Shown here in pieces: positions 48,295 to 56,944 of a DNA stretch of 64,000 bases (positions are counted from its first letter, which is position 1; the number at the start of each line of letters is the position of its first letter). The stretch lies in contig CAVXNC010000003.1 in assembly GCA_963762865.1 (NCBI GenBank), positions 124,001 through 188,000 on the forward strand, in the 5' to 3' direction. A program made the position numbers and the translations under genes. The notes below the pieces were generated by a model. That model was not told where the DNA came from and ran no database searches. It was given only the letters and a program-made list of their open reading frames with translations. Source of the DNA: DATHAP01 sp963762865 (lineage in GTDB: Bacteria; Actinomycetota; Actinomycetes; JACCUZ01).

Positions 48295-49686
48295 TCACAA
48301 CCGGACGACCTGGGTCTTTGCGTCCTGGAGGGACGGGACAGGTGGCGGTGCCGGCCGCCGCGCGGCGTCACTGATCCGCAGCAGCAGGGCGATGATCGCC
48401 CAGTTGGCGACCAGCGACGAGCCGCCGTAGGACAGGAAGGGCATCGTCAGTCCGGTCAGCGGGATCAGCCGGGTCACTCCCCCGACCACCACGAAGACCT
48501 GCAGCGCGATCGAGAAGGCGAGCCCGGCGGCGAGCAGCTTGCCGAAGGAGTCACGGACCGCGATGGCGGTCCGGAGGCCGCGCTGCACCACGATGGCGTA
48601 GACGATCAGCACGCCCATCAGCCCGGTGAGCCCGAGCTCCTCCCCGATCGCGGCGACGATGAAGTCGGTCTGCGCGTAGGGCACGATGTCCGGCCGGCCC
48701 TGGCCGAGCCCCTTGCCCAGGAGACCGCCGGTGCCCATGCCGAAGAGACCTTGGACCAGCTGGTAGCTGTCGTCCGACACGTTGCGCGGCGCGAATGCGT
48801 TGAGCCAGATGTCGACCCGCTCGCGGACGTGGCCGAAGAACGTCCAGGCGAGGAACGACCCGGACAGGAAGAGCGCCAACCCGATCAGCAGCCAGGACAG
48901 CCGCTCCGTGGCGACGTACAGCATCGCGATGAAGACACCGAAGAAGAGCAGCGACGTGCCGAGGTCGCGCTCGAAGACGAGCACACCGAGACTTGCCGCC
49001 CACGCGACGATGACCGGACCGAGGTCGCGGGCGCGCGGCAGGTCGATTCCGACGACCCGCCGGGAGGCCAGCGCGAGGACGTCGCGCTTGACGACCAGGT
49101 AGCCGGCGAAGAAGACCAGCAGCACGATCTTGGCGAGCTCGCCGGGCTGGAAGGAGAAGCCCAGCAGCCGGATCCAGATCCGCGCGCCGTTGATCGTGGT
49201 GCCGATCAGCGGTAGCAGCGGGAGGAGCAGCAGCCCGAGGCCGATCACCATCGCCGTGTAGGTGAAGCGCTGCAGGACCCGGTGGTCGCGCACCAGGAGC
49301 AGCACCGCGACGAAGAACACGATGCCGACGGCGGTCCAGGTGAGCTGGGCCGGTGCCGCGGGCGAGGGTACGTCGGTGCCGAACTGCTCGGCACGGTCGG
49401 CGTAGGCCAGGTCGAGCCGGTGGATGACCGCCAGGCCGAGGCCGTTGATGGCGGTGACGGCGGGCAGCATCACGGGATCCGCGTAGGGCGCGAACCGCCG
49501 GATCACCAGGTGGGCGACGCCGAAGAGCACCGCGAGACCGGCGCCGTAGCCGAGCATCCCCGTCGGGAGCGCGCCGTCGTGCGCGAGACCGACGGAGGCG
49601 TACGCCGCCATGGAGATCGCCAGGGAGAAGGCCAGCAGGACGAGCTCGGTGCCACGGCGGGTGGGCACGCCGTCTCGGGGGCTCAC
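48295..49686 (-). CDS. rodA: SEDS peptidoglycan polymerase RodA/FtsW
   Basis: A 463-residue polytopic glycosyltransferase that polymerises lipid II. It has about eleven to twelve transmembrane helices and the SEDS motifs NGARIWIRLLGFSFQPGELAK, AQTDFIVAAIGEELGL (catalytic Asp region) and TMPFLSYGGSSLVANW. It pairs with PbpA encoded next. GTG 49686 starts in an overlap with the pstP stop. Corresponds to Rv0017c. Confidence 0.94.
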   Translation of the reverse strand: MSPRDGVPTRRGTELVLLAFSLAISMAAYASVGLAHDGALPTGMLGYGAGLAVLFGVAHLVIRRFAPYADPVMLPAVTAINGLGLAVIHRLDLAYADRAEQFGTDVPSPAAPAQLTWTAVGIVFFVAVLLLVRDHRVLQRFTYTAMVIGLGLLLLPLLPLIGTTINGARIWIRLLGFSFQPGELAKIVLLVFFAGYLVVKRDVLALASRRVVGIDLPRARDLGPVIVAWAASLGVLVFERDLGTSLLFFGVFIAMLYVATERLSWLLIGLALFLSGSFLAWTFFGHVRERVDIWLNAFAPRNVSDDSYQLVQGLFGMGTGGLLGKGLGQGRPDIVPYAQTDFIVAAIGEELGLTGLMGVLIVYAIVVQRGLRTAIAVRDSFGKLLAAGLAFSIALQVFVVVGGVTRLIPLTGLTMPFLSYGGSSLVANWAIIALLLRISDAARRPAPPPVPSLQDAKTQVVRL

Positions 49687-51038
49687 GAGCCGTCTCCGCA
49701 GTCCGATGCGGACACCCCGGCGTCGCCGGTGCCGGTCGGGCTCGGCGACGGGCTCGGCGACGGTGAGGGGGTGGCCGTCCCTTCCGACGCGCTGCCGGAG
49801 GGACTGGGTGACGGGCTCGGCGACGGGCTGGCCGCCAGCTCGCGACACAGGGCAGCCTGGTCGCGCAGCGTGCCAACGATCCGCTGGGCGTCGCTGAGCC
49901 CGTTGGTCGGTATGTCGGCGCGGACCCGCTCCTGCTGGTAGGTCGGCAGGTCGGCGAGCGGGATGCCCTCGTCGGAGTAGAGCTTCGAGGTGCTCACCGG
50001 CCCCACGTCCTGGCTCAGCCCGCGGAAGATCACGACGGTGCCGCCCTCCGCGCCGACGTAGTACTGCGTCTGCGACCAGCGGTAGGCGCCGTAGCCGCCG
50101 GCACCCAGGAGGACGAGCAGCAGCAGGAGCAGCAGGAGGGTGAGGCCGCGACGGCGGGGCGGCTCGTCGTGGTCGTCGGGCTCGTCGTCGGCGTCCTCGA
50201 CGACCGGCGGACGCAGCGCTGCGGCCTTGCCGGCCGGGGTGTCGTCGGGGCTGCGCTGCGCGACTCCTTCGGCGGCGGCGCCGACGGTGATCGGCACGGC
50301 CGACGGCGGCTTGGTCTCGACGTCGACGACGTCGGCGACGATCGCCGTGATGTTGTCGGGTCCCCCGCCCTTGAGCGCCAGGTCGACGAGCCGCTCGACG
50401 ACCACGTCGGCGTCGGCTTCGCCGAGGAGCGTGTCGCGCAGGGTCTCCTCGCTCACGACGCCGGACAGGCCGTCGCTGCAGAGCAGGTAGCGGTCCCCGG
50501 CGCGGGTCTCGCGCACCGACAGGTCGAGGTCGATGTCCTCCCGGCCGTCCAGGGAGTTGGTGATCAGGTTCCGCTGCGGGTGGTGGTCGGCCTCCTCGGC
50601 CGTGATGCGGCCCTCGTCGACGAGGGCCTGCACGAAGGTGTGGTCGTGCGTCAGCTGCTGCAGGCTCTCGCCTCTCAGCAGGTAGGCACGGGAGTCACCG
50701 ACGTGCACGAGGCCGAAGCGGGACCCGGCGCGGAGCAAGGCGGTGAGCGTCGTGCCCATCCCCTTGAGGTCGGGGTCGCCCTGCACCATGTCGCGCAGGT
50801 GCTGGTTGGCGCTGGTGACCGCGTTGGAGAGAAGCTCGAGCAGGTCCCCGCCGGGCGAGTCCTCGTCGAGCGTTGCCATTGAGGCCACGGCCACCGAGCT
50901 GGCGACCTCCCCAGCGGCGTGGCCGCCGACACCGTCGGCGATGACGAGCAGCCGTGGACCGGCGTAGCCGGAGTCCTCGTTGATCGCGCGGATCAGGCCG
51001 GTGTCCGACCGGGCGGCATAGCGGAGGGCGAGAGCCAT
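49683..51038 (-). CDS. pstP: PP2C-type Ser/Thr phosphatase PstP
   Basis: Dephosphorylates PknA/PknB and their targets. The 451-residue product has the PPM catalytic domain (about 1-235) with metal-binding aspartates in NEDSGYAG, VIADGVGGHAAGE, VGDSRAYLLR, LCSDGLSGVV and GGPDNITAIV. A linker and a transmembrane helix (a run of leucines at about 300-318) lead to an outer domain and a Ser-Pro repeat tail (two blocks of SPSPSPSPS). ATG 51038 lies 7 bp after the fhaB stop. Confidence 0.95.
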   Translation of the reverse strand: MALALRYAARSDTGLIRAINEDSGYAGPRLLVIADGVGGHAAGEVASSVAVASMATLDEDSPGGDLLELLSNAVTSANQHLRDMVQGDPDLKGMGTTLTALLRAGSRFGLVHVGDSRAYLLRGESLQQLTHDHTFVQALVDEGRITAEEADHHPQRNLITNSLDGREDIDLDLSVRETRAGDRYLLCSDGLSGVVSEETLRDTLLGEADADVVVERLVDLALKGGGPDNITAIVADVVDVETKPPSAVPITVGAAAEGVAQRSPDDTPAGKAAALRPPVVEDADDEPDDHDEPPRRRGLTLLLLLLLLVLLGAGGYGAYRWSQTQYYVGAEGGTVVIFRGLSQDVGPVSTSKLYSDEGIPLADLPTYQQERVRADIPTNGLSDAQRIVGTLRDQAALCRELAASPSPSPSPSPSGSASEGTATPSPSPSPSPSPTGTGDAGVSASDCGDGS

Positions 51039-51045
51039 CAGGTGG

Positions 51046-51555
51046 CTACTTCCTCAGCTCGACGACGGTCTTGCCGATGCGCACCGGCACCCCGATCTTG
51101 ACCGGCGTCGCGGCGGTGACCTTCGTCCGGTCCAGGTAGGTGCCGTTGGTGGAGCCCATGTCCTCCACGAGCCACTGCCCGTCGCGCTGGTAGAAGCGCG
51201 CGTGCCGGCCCGAGACGTAGTCGTCGTCGAGGACGATGGTCGACTCCTGCGACCGGCCCAGGGTGACCGGCTGGTCGCCGAGCCGGACCGTCGTGCCGGA
51301 CAGGGCGCCCTGGGTGACGACGAGGGTGCTGGGCATGCCGCGGCGGCCCTTGGCCGGCTTGGGCGGCTTCTCGCGGCGGGCGGCCGGCTGCGGCGAAGGG
51401 GCCGCGGCGGCCCGCCTGGGCTGCGGCCGCGCGGCGGTGCGGCGGCCGAAGAGGTCGGAGCGCATGACGCTGACGGTCGTCAGCACGAACATCCACAGGA
51501 CTGCCAGGAAACCGAGGCGGATGATCGTGAGCGTCAGCTCGGACATCTCGCTCAC
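51046..51555 (-). CDS. fhaB: FHA-domain protein FhaB (FipA)
   Basis: A 169-residue protein: N-terminal transmembrane helix (LTIIRLGFLAVLWMFVLTTV), Pro/Arg/Ala-rich linker, and a C-terminal FHA phosphothreonine-binding domain (VTLGRSQESTIVLDDDYVSGRHA, cut by no gap, and GSTNGTYLDRTKV). It links kinase signals to division proteins; homologue Rv0019c. GTG 51555 overlaps the fhaA stop. Confidence 0.93.
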   Translation of the reverse strand: MSEMSELTLTIIRLGFLAVLWMFVLTTVSVMRSDLFGRRTAARPQPRRAAAAPSPQPAARREKPPKPAKGRRGMPSTLVVTQGALSGTTVRLGDQPVTLGRSQESTIVLDDDYVSGRHARFYQRDGQWLVEDMGSTNGTYLDRTKVTAATPVKIGVPVRIGKTVVELRK

Positions 51556-52259
51556 CCGCGGCCCCCAGGTCGCTGCTCGTGGAAGATCAGCGTCGTCGAC
51601 CCGAGCTGGATCCGGGAGCCGTCCCGCAGCCGCGCCTGTGCGACGCGGTCGCCGTCGACGACCACGCCGTTCGTCGAGCCGAGGTCGACCACGGTCACGT
51701 CACCTCCGGAGCGGCGGAGCTCGGCGTGCTCGCGGGAGATGCCGGGGTCGTCGATCCGCAGGTCCGCCTCCGAGCCCCGCCCGATGCGCGTGGTGGGCCG
51801 CGCGAGGGCGTACGTCGTCGAACCGACCTCGACCCACGGCGTGGCCGCGCCGGCGTGGCTGACGGTGTCCTGGTTGCGGCCGGTCGCGCCGGCGACCGCA
51901 GCGCTGCGCACGTTGAACCGGCCGGTGTCGAGCTCGTCGTCGCGCTCGATCGCGACCGACACCGGACCGATGAAGGCGTAGCCCTGCTCCTCGGCGTGCT
52001 CGCTGACCATGTCGGCCAGCTCGGCGCTGAGCGCCTCGCGGTAGACGTCGAGGCGGGCGTGGTCGTGCTCGCCGAGGGTCACTCTGAACTGGTTGGGCAC
52101 CATCGTGCGGCCCCGGGCGACGATCGCCGCCCGGTCGTCGAGCTCGCGCTGCAGCGCGCTGGCGATCTCGACGGGCTGCACCTCGGCCTTGAACGCCCGG
52201 GCGAACGGCCGGTTGACCAGCTCCTCGATGCGGCGCTCGAAGCGCTGCAGCACACCCAT
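51552..52259 (-). CDS. fhaA: DUF3662 and FHA-domain protein FhaA
   Basis: A 235-residue protein: the N-terminal DUF3662 domain (VLQRFERRIEELVNRPFARA, continuing with EVQPVEIASALQRELD) and a C-terminal FHA domain (RIGRGSEADLRIDDPGISRE, then LGSTNGVVVDGDRV). M. tuberculosis FhaA is longer, with a linker of several hundred residues; the linker here is very short. It binds the phosphorylated MviN pseudokinase there; the likely partner here is the separate pseudokinase at 9.3 kb. First gene of the operon running to pknB, divergent from tRNA-Leu. Confidence 0.93.
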   Translation of the reverse strand: MGVLQRFERRIEELVNRPFARAFKAEVQPVEIASALQRELDDRAAIVARGRTMVPNQFRVTLGEHDHARLDVYREALSAELADMVSEHAEEQGYAFIGPVSVAIERDDELDTGRFNVRSAAVAGATGRNQDTVSHAGAATPWVEVGSTTYALARPTTRIGRGSEADLRIDDPGISREHAELRRSGGDVTVVDLGSTNGVVVDGDRVAQARLRDGSRIQLGSTTLIFHEQRPGGRG

Positions 52260-52471
52260 CGGTCCTGGTCACCTCCGTCCGCTCGTTTGGGGCAGGTCAT
52301 GGGCAGGGGTCGTGCACGCCGCACATGCCCGGACACCGACTTGCCCGGCGACGCGATCGTAGCCGGGCCCGTTGACGCCCTCGTTCCCCGCAGCCGCGGG
52401 CCCTACTCCTGCTCAACGGCGCTGCGGCCGCGCACGGCGCCCGCACGCCCGGTGTTAACCTGTGTGACCTC

Positions 52472-52555
52472 GCGCGAGTGGCGGAATAGGCAGACGCGCA
52501 CGGTTCAGGTCCGTGTGCCCGAAAGGGTGTGGGGGTTCAACTCCCCCCTCGCGCA
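52472..52555 (+). tRNA. tRNA-Leu (CAG)
   Basis: An 84-nt class II tRNA with a long variable arm: acceptor GCGCGAG with CTCGCGC, anticodon stem CACGG/CCGTG with loop TTCAGGT and anticodon CAG at 52506-52508, variable arm TGCCCGAAAGGGTG, T-arm GGGGGTTCAACTCCCCC. CCA is not encoded. Confidence 0.97.
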
Positions 52556-52664
52556 CCCATCGACAGCCCACCGGACCTCGGACCCGGGGCTTTGTCCATT
52601 CCGAGGGCAGCCGCACGTCGGCCCGCGCTCGTCGCGTGACGACCCACCACGAGTGGTCCCTGAC

Positions 52665-53980
52665 CTACTGCAGTCGCGGGTCGAGCAAGAAGTCGATCAC
52701 GCGCTGGTCCAGCTCTGCGCCGACCGCCTCCTCGTCCGCTTTCACCACGAGGCCCTCCGATACGACCACGGTGTGCCGGGGCCCGACGTACACGAACACG
52801 CGACTGGTGGCCCGGGAGTTCTTCGGGCAACAGTCCGCCCAGTCCTCCTCGTCCCAGGCACCGACGAACACCGTGGTCGGGTCGTCCGCGCCGAACACCC
52901 GACGCTCGACGCACTCGGTGAGCCAGCTGCGCCCGCACGTCGGAGGTCCTCCGGCGGGCCACACCTGCACGCCGAGTCCGAGGCGTCCCAGGCTCCCTCC
53001 CGCCTGCCCGTACCCCGGGTGCTCCGTCGCGAAAGAGTCTGGCTGCCGGCCCGGTAGTCCTGGAAGTGGTCCACGAGCACCGACTCGACGGTTCGGTCCG
53101 ACGGGACTGCGAACGCCGACTCGGGAAGGGTGAGTCGCGGGTCGGCGGCGACAGCGGCCATGGCAGCAGGAGTGAACGGGTTGAAGTCAGGCGTGCCGCG
53201 CCCGTCCACGACGACGTAGCCGATGAGGCCGTCACGGCGCTCGACCGCCACCGCGACCCTGAAGTCACCGCAGGTCGCGTATGTCGACCCCGACCCGGGG
53301 CGGGCGTCGTCGCCCTCGCGCCCGGGGTCCCATGAACCGCACAGGCGCTGGTAGCGGGAGATCCTGGCGCGCTCGCCGGCCGGCCCCGCGATCCGCTCCG
53401 CGCTGCACGACACGGTCCCGTTGGAGGGATCCGGCCCCTTCCTGAGGTAGCGGCACCCGTCGAACGGGTCCAGGGCACTGCGGTCGACGATCAGCCCCAC
53501 CCGTCCGGAGGTGGAGTAGATCGACCCCTCGACGGGCTGCCGGGTGAACTCTCCTCCCCATGCGAGACCGTCGGAGGGTTCGAGGTGTCCTCCCTGCGGG
53601 TCGAGGTGATCGGCCGCGAGCTCGAACCATGCCTTCCGGGCCGTGTCCAGGGGGTCCGGGACATCCCATCCGTATCCGTCCGCCGCGCCGACCGTGGTGT
53701 CGACCCAGGTCTGAGGTGACTGCGACTTCGCCGGCGTCGGACTCGGCGTCGGCGAGTTGACCGCCGGCGCCGGGCCGGCGTGCCGGTCCCCGCCGGTGAT
53801 CAGCGAGGAGGTCAGCACGACGCCGGCGACGCCTGCCGCGATCGCGCCGGTGACGATCCCTCGGTTGCGGCGAACTCGCCTGCGCCCACGACGTACGTCG
53901 TCGGCGACGGGGACCATGGGCGGCGCGATGTGGTCGTGGTAGTCCACCAGCCGGTTCAGGACCTCGAGGTCGTCGGTCAT
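52665..53980 (-). pseudogene. Membrane protein coupled to sigma factor, frame broken once
   Basis: An unrecognised protein of about 438 residues. The N-terminal part (MTDDLEVLNRLVDYHDHI) is cytoplasmic, a transmembrane helix follows (GIVTGAIAAGVAGVVLTSSL), and the rest is outer, with several cysteines. At about 53,053 the frame shifts: the text runs VLVDHFQDY in one frame and GRQPDSFATEHPGYG onward in the next, to the stop at 52665. One missing C in a CCC run would restore 439 codons. This looks like a sequence error, not decay. ATG 53980 overlaps the sigma-factor stop, so it is probably that factor's regulator or target. Confidence 0.7.
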
Positions 53981-54486
53981 CGGTCCTCCCCCGTCCCGAG
54001 CGCGATCCCGAAGGCTGGGGCCAGGGTCTTGCGGAGCGCGGCGACGGCGGCGGCGCTCTGGCTCTTCACCGTTCCCGTGCTGATCCGCAGCTCTTCGGCG
54101 GTCTCCTCGATGGTCAGGTTCCAGATGTGGCGCAGCACGATCACGCGGCGCTGTCCGGGTGGCAGGGCCCGGAGCGCGGCCCTGATCGCGTCGGCGTCCT
54201 CGGCCGGGAAACCCGGGTCGAGGGGTACGTCGCGAGGCTCAGCGGCCCGCTCGCGACGCCACGGCCGGCGCCGATCGCTGTAGTCGGCGTTGACGATGAT
54301 CCGGCGTACGTAGCCGTCGATGTTGTCCATCCGGGCGACCCGGTCCCAGGCGGCGTACAGCCGGACGAGGGCGTCCTGGACGACGTCCTCCGCACGATGC
54401 GGGTCGCCGCACAGCAGGCATGCCGTGCGGAACAGCCGCGGCCGCCTTGCCGCCACGTAGGCGCTGAACGCCGCCTCGGTCGCCAT
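53977..54486 (-). CDS. SigE-family ECF RNA polymerase sigma factor
   Basis: A 169-residue ECF factor. Region 2: FSAYVAARRPRLFRTACLLC, then HRAEDVVQDALVRLYAAWDR. Region 4: LPPGQRRVIVLRHIWNLTIE, then LRISTGTVKSQSAAAVAAL. This pattern is the actinobacterial SigE-type ECF group that is usually paired with a membrane protein, as here (ATGA overlap). ATG 54486 follows AAGGGAGGG. No autoregulated promoter could be identified. Confidence 0.88.
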   Translation of the reverse strand: MATEAAFSAYVAARRPRLFRTACLLCGDPHRAEDVVQDALVRLYAAWDRVARMDNIDGYVRRIIVNADYSDRRRPWRRERAAEPRDVPLDPGFPAEDADAIRAALRALPPGQRRVIVLRHIWNLTIEETAEELRISTGTVKSQSAAAVAALRKTLAPAFGIALGTGEDR

Positions 54487-54580
54487 GGCGCCCTCCCTTC
54501 GGGCCCATAACGCAGCAGGATGGCCGAACTGTTGGGTCTCTGGGGGCGGTTTTCGCCGCCGTGCCCTCCGGCACCCCGGG

Positions 54581-55208
54581 TCAGAAGGCCTTGGCGAGCT
54601 GGCGGGTCTCCTGCCGGGCGACCTCCCGCATCGCGTCCGGGTCGGCGGTGGCGATGTTGGGGTGGAAGGCGACCTCGCGGACGTCCCGCGACCCCCGCCC
54701 ACTCCAGCCAGTCCCGGAAGAACGGTGCCTGGAAGTCCGAGCCGAAGGCCGGCCCTCTCCCCTCGCCGTAGATCGCGCCGGTGTAGAGCACCGCAGCCTT
54801 GCGGCCGCTGAGCAGGCCGGTGTAGCCCTCGACCGGGTCGAAGCTGAAGACCATGCCCGGCTGGCTGACCACGTCGATCAGCTGCTTGAGCTTGTAGGGC
54901 ACCGAGGCGTTCCACATCGGGACGCTGAAGAGGTACTCGTCGGCCGCGGCGAAACGCTCGTAGGCGGCGGTGACGCCGCGCCAGGCCGTGGCGGCCGGAC
55001 CGTCCAGGTCGATGCCGGCGAAGGTGTTCATCTTGCCCTCGACGGCGGAGGCGTCGAACTCGGGCACCGAGCCGTCCCAGATGTCCCACTCCTCGACGGT
55101 CACCTCGGGGTGCTCCCGGGCGTACGTCTCGAGGAAGAGGTCGGCGAGCGCGCGGGACTCGGACTTCGGGCCGCGGGGTGAGCCGGCGACGTGCAGCAGC
55201 GTGGTCAT
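54581..55208 (-). pseudogene. FMN-dependent NADH-azoreductase (AzoR/AcpD), frame broken once
   Basis: A flavodoxin-fold quinone/azo reductase. It starts MTTLLHVAGSPRGPKSESR and contains the FMN-site motif VPMWNASVPYKLKQLIDVV. At about 54,690-54,700 the frame shifts: WLEWAGV continues in the next frame as RDVREVAFHPNIATADPD to QLAKAF and a stop at 54581. The 628-bp span has one extra base; removing it gives 208 residues, the usual family length. Probably intact in the organism. It is divergent from a MarR gene with two palindromes between them. Reduces quinones or azo compounds using NADH. Confidence 0.78.
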
Positions 55209-55239
55209 GATGGATGTGCTCCTTCTGGACGGTGATAAA

Positions 55240-55253
55240 TGCGTGCGCACGCA
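55240..55253. promoter_or_regulatory. MarR operator 1
   Basis: TGCGTGCGCACGCA, a perfect 14-bp palindrome 32 bp before the azoreductase start. It shares the TGCGTG/CACGCA arms with operator 2. Confidence 0.8.
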
Positions 55254-55284
55254 CATAATGACGCTAGGGAGCCACGTTGTCAAG

Positions 55285-55300
55285 GTGCGTGCCCACGCAC
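55285..55300. promoter_or_regulatory. MarR operator 2
   Basis: GTGCGTG-CC-CACGCAC, a perfect 7-bp dyad with a 2-bp centre, 24 bp before the marR start. Its centre is 46 bp from operator 1, so each gene of the divergent pair has one site over its promoter. Confidence 0.8.
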
Positions 55301-55323
55301 ACAGAACGCGGTACGGTGCGCCG

Positions 55324-55764
55324 ATGGTCGACGAACCGGACGGCACGGCGGCCTGGGCGGCGCTGCTGCGCGCTCATGCCGCGGTGGTCCCGAAGCTCGA
55401 GAGACGGCTCGCGGAGACCGGGCTGCCGCTGTCCTGGTACGACGTGCTGCTCGTGCTCAACTCGGCACCGGGACGGCGGCTGCGGATGTCCGAGCTGGGC
55501 AGTCGAGCGGTGCTCAGCCGGGAGCGGGTCAGCCGGGTCGTCACCGAGCTGGAGCGCGCCGGGCTGGTGCGGCGGGAGGCCAACCCCGAGGACGGCAGGT
55601 CGTCCTTCGCCGCGGTGACCCCCGAGGGACGCACCCGGTTGCGGCAGGCGGCCCCGGTCTACCTGTCCGGGATCGAGGAGCACTTCCTGCGCCATCTCGG
55701 CACGGGGGACGTGCGGGCGCTGGTCCGCGCCCTCGGCCGGGTGGTGGCCGCCGAGGAGGGCTGA
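55324..55764 (+). CDS. MarR-family transcriptional regulator
   Basis: A 146-residue winged-helix regulator: SWYDVLLVLNSAPGRRLRMS, the recognition helix ELGSRAVLSRERVSRVVTEL, and the wing with NPEDGRSSFAAVTPEG. It probably represses the divergent azoreductase and itself through the two palindromes between them, and responds to a phenolic or quinone-like ligand (inference). ATG 55324 is used; an in-frame start further upstream would read through operator 2. It converges on the next gene with no gap. Confidence 0.87.
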   Translation: MVDEPDGTAAWAALLRAHAAVVPKLERRLAETGLPLSWYDVLLVLNSAPGRRLRMSELGSRAVLSRERVSRVVTELERAGLVRREANPEDGRSSFAAVTPEGRTRLRQAAPVYLSGIEEHFLRHLGTGDVRALVRALGRVVAAEEG

Positions 55765-56040
55765 CTAGCCGCCGTCGGCAGCGTCGGCGGTGTCGACCGA
55801 CCGGTCGCCGCGGGCGGCCAGGCCGGCGACCAGGTCGTTGACGAGATACGGCACCTGGTCGGGGGCGAGCCGGAAGGTCGCCACGCAGGCGTCCCCGCGC
55901 CAGAGGCTCAGCACCACCAGGTCGGCCTCGTCGTGCCAGGTGACCCGCATCCAGCGGTCGCCGCCGCGGGCGTCACGCAGGATCTCGCCGCTCACGGGCA
56001 GGGCGACCACCTCGGCAGCGGTGCCCTCCGGCTCGGTCAC
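55765..56040 (-). CDS. Conserved hypothetical protein
   Basis: A 91-residue soluble protein I cannot place in a named family. It is predicted mostly beta: SGEILRDARGGDRWMRVTWHDE, then LVVLSLWRGDACVATFRL, followed by a helix VPYLVNDLVAGLAARG. It has no signal or membrane segment. GTG 56040 is used. Its stop abuts the marR stop on the other strand. GC-rich third positions support that it is coding. Confidence 0.65.
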   Translation of the reverse strand: MTEPEGTAAEVVALPVSGEILRDARGGDRWMRVTWHDEADLVVLSLWRGDACVATFRLAPDQVPYLVNDLVAGLAARGDRSVDTADAADGG

Positions 56041-56094
56041 GCGCTCAGTGTCACCCCTGCGGGGCCCGCGGCGGAAGGGCCGAACGGGTTCGGG

Positions 56095-56806
56095 CTACCC
56101 GTCCGTGGGCGCGAGGTCGGTCCGCGTGGTCAGGACACCACGGACCGCCTCACCGATGATCCGAGCACCCTCTGCCGAGGGACGGACCCCGTCCGAGCTC
56201 AGTCCCTTGCGGTAGCGGCAGTCGGCGCGGACGACCGCGGAGCCGGCGTCGACGAACGACCAGTCGTGCCGATAGGCGATCTTGGCGAGCAGCTCGTTGA
56301 AGTCCGCTGTCTTCTGCGGTTGGTCGTCGATCGGCGGGATCGACGAGATGAGCACCCGGTCGACGCCGGCAGCGGCGACGATGCGCGTCAGGCCGAGCTC
56401 GACCTCGTCGCCCGCCGAGCACGTGGTCGAGGTCGTTCGTCCCGCGAGGACCACCAGCACGTCCGCGTCCGTCGGGTCCACCGCCGCGGCGAGGTCGCGT
56501 ACCTCGCGCGTCGCGGTCGACCCAGGAGCGGGTCAGCCGGACGCCGTGCCCTGTGGCGTAGGTGGCCCACGAGGTGGTCCGGTCGTCGGGCGGGGTCCAG
56601 GACGTCACGAGGTCGCCGACGATCGCGATGTCCATCGGCCGGTGCGCCCCGACGGCGGGTTCGTAGGCGTCCGCGCAGCGGGTCGACGCCGGGTCCACGA
56701 CCTTCGGTGGAGGCGGTGGGTCCTCGAGACCCTCCTTGACCGCCTGGCCGGAGGCCAGGACGCCGGCCACGACGATCACCGAAGCGATCACGACCTCGGC
56801 CCGCAT
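56095..56806 (-). pseudogene. SGNH-hydrolase-like secreted protein, frame broken once
   Basis: About 237 residues: a signal/anchor (VVIASVIVVAGVLASG), then an SGNH-like fold. The frame shifts near 56,515 (SWVDRDAR in one frame, EVRDLAAAVDPTDADVLVV in the next), consistent with loss of two bases in a GCGC run or one extra base. Typical catalytic residues are not obvious: the GDS block reads IVGDLVTSW and the DGVHPS block reads DGVRPSAEG, so nucleophile and His appear replaced. Either an atypical or an inactive member. Function unknown. Confidence 0.55.
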
Positions 56807-56844
56807 GATGCGCCAGCGTACGGGGCGGTCTGCCCGCGCATGGG

Positions 56845-56888
56845 AACGGCGCCGGTCGCGGGCCCCTCCTCCCACGACCGGCGCCGTT
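56845..56888 (-). terminator. Hairpin terminator after the CAP-domain gene
   Basis: A perfect 14-bp inverted repeat, AACGGCGCCGGTCG (56845-56858) with its complement at 56875-56888, loop of 16 nt. It lies 56 bp past the stop of the leftward CAP gene and 38 bp before the SGNH start, so it separates them. Confidence 0.72.
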
Positions 56889-56944
56889 GCTCAGGGGTGC
56901 CAGCCGATGTCGGCGTGTGCCGACCGGCGTCTGTCCTTGGTGCG

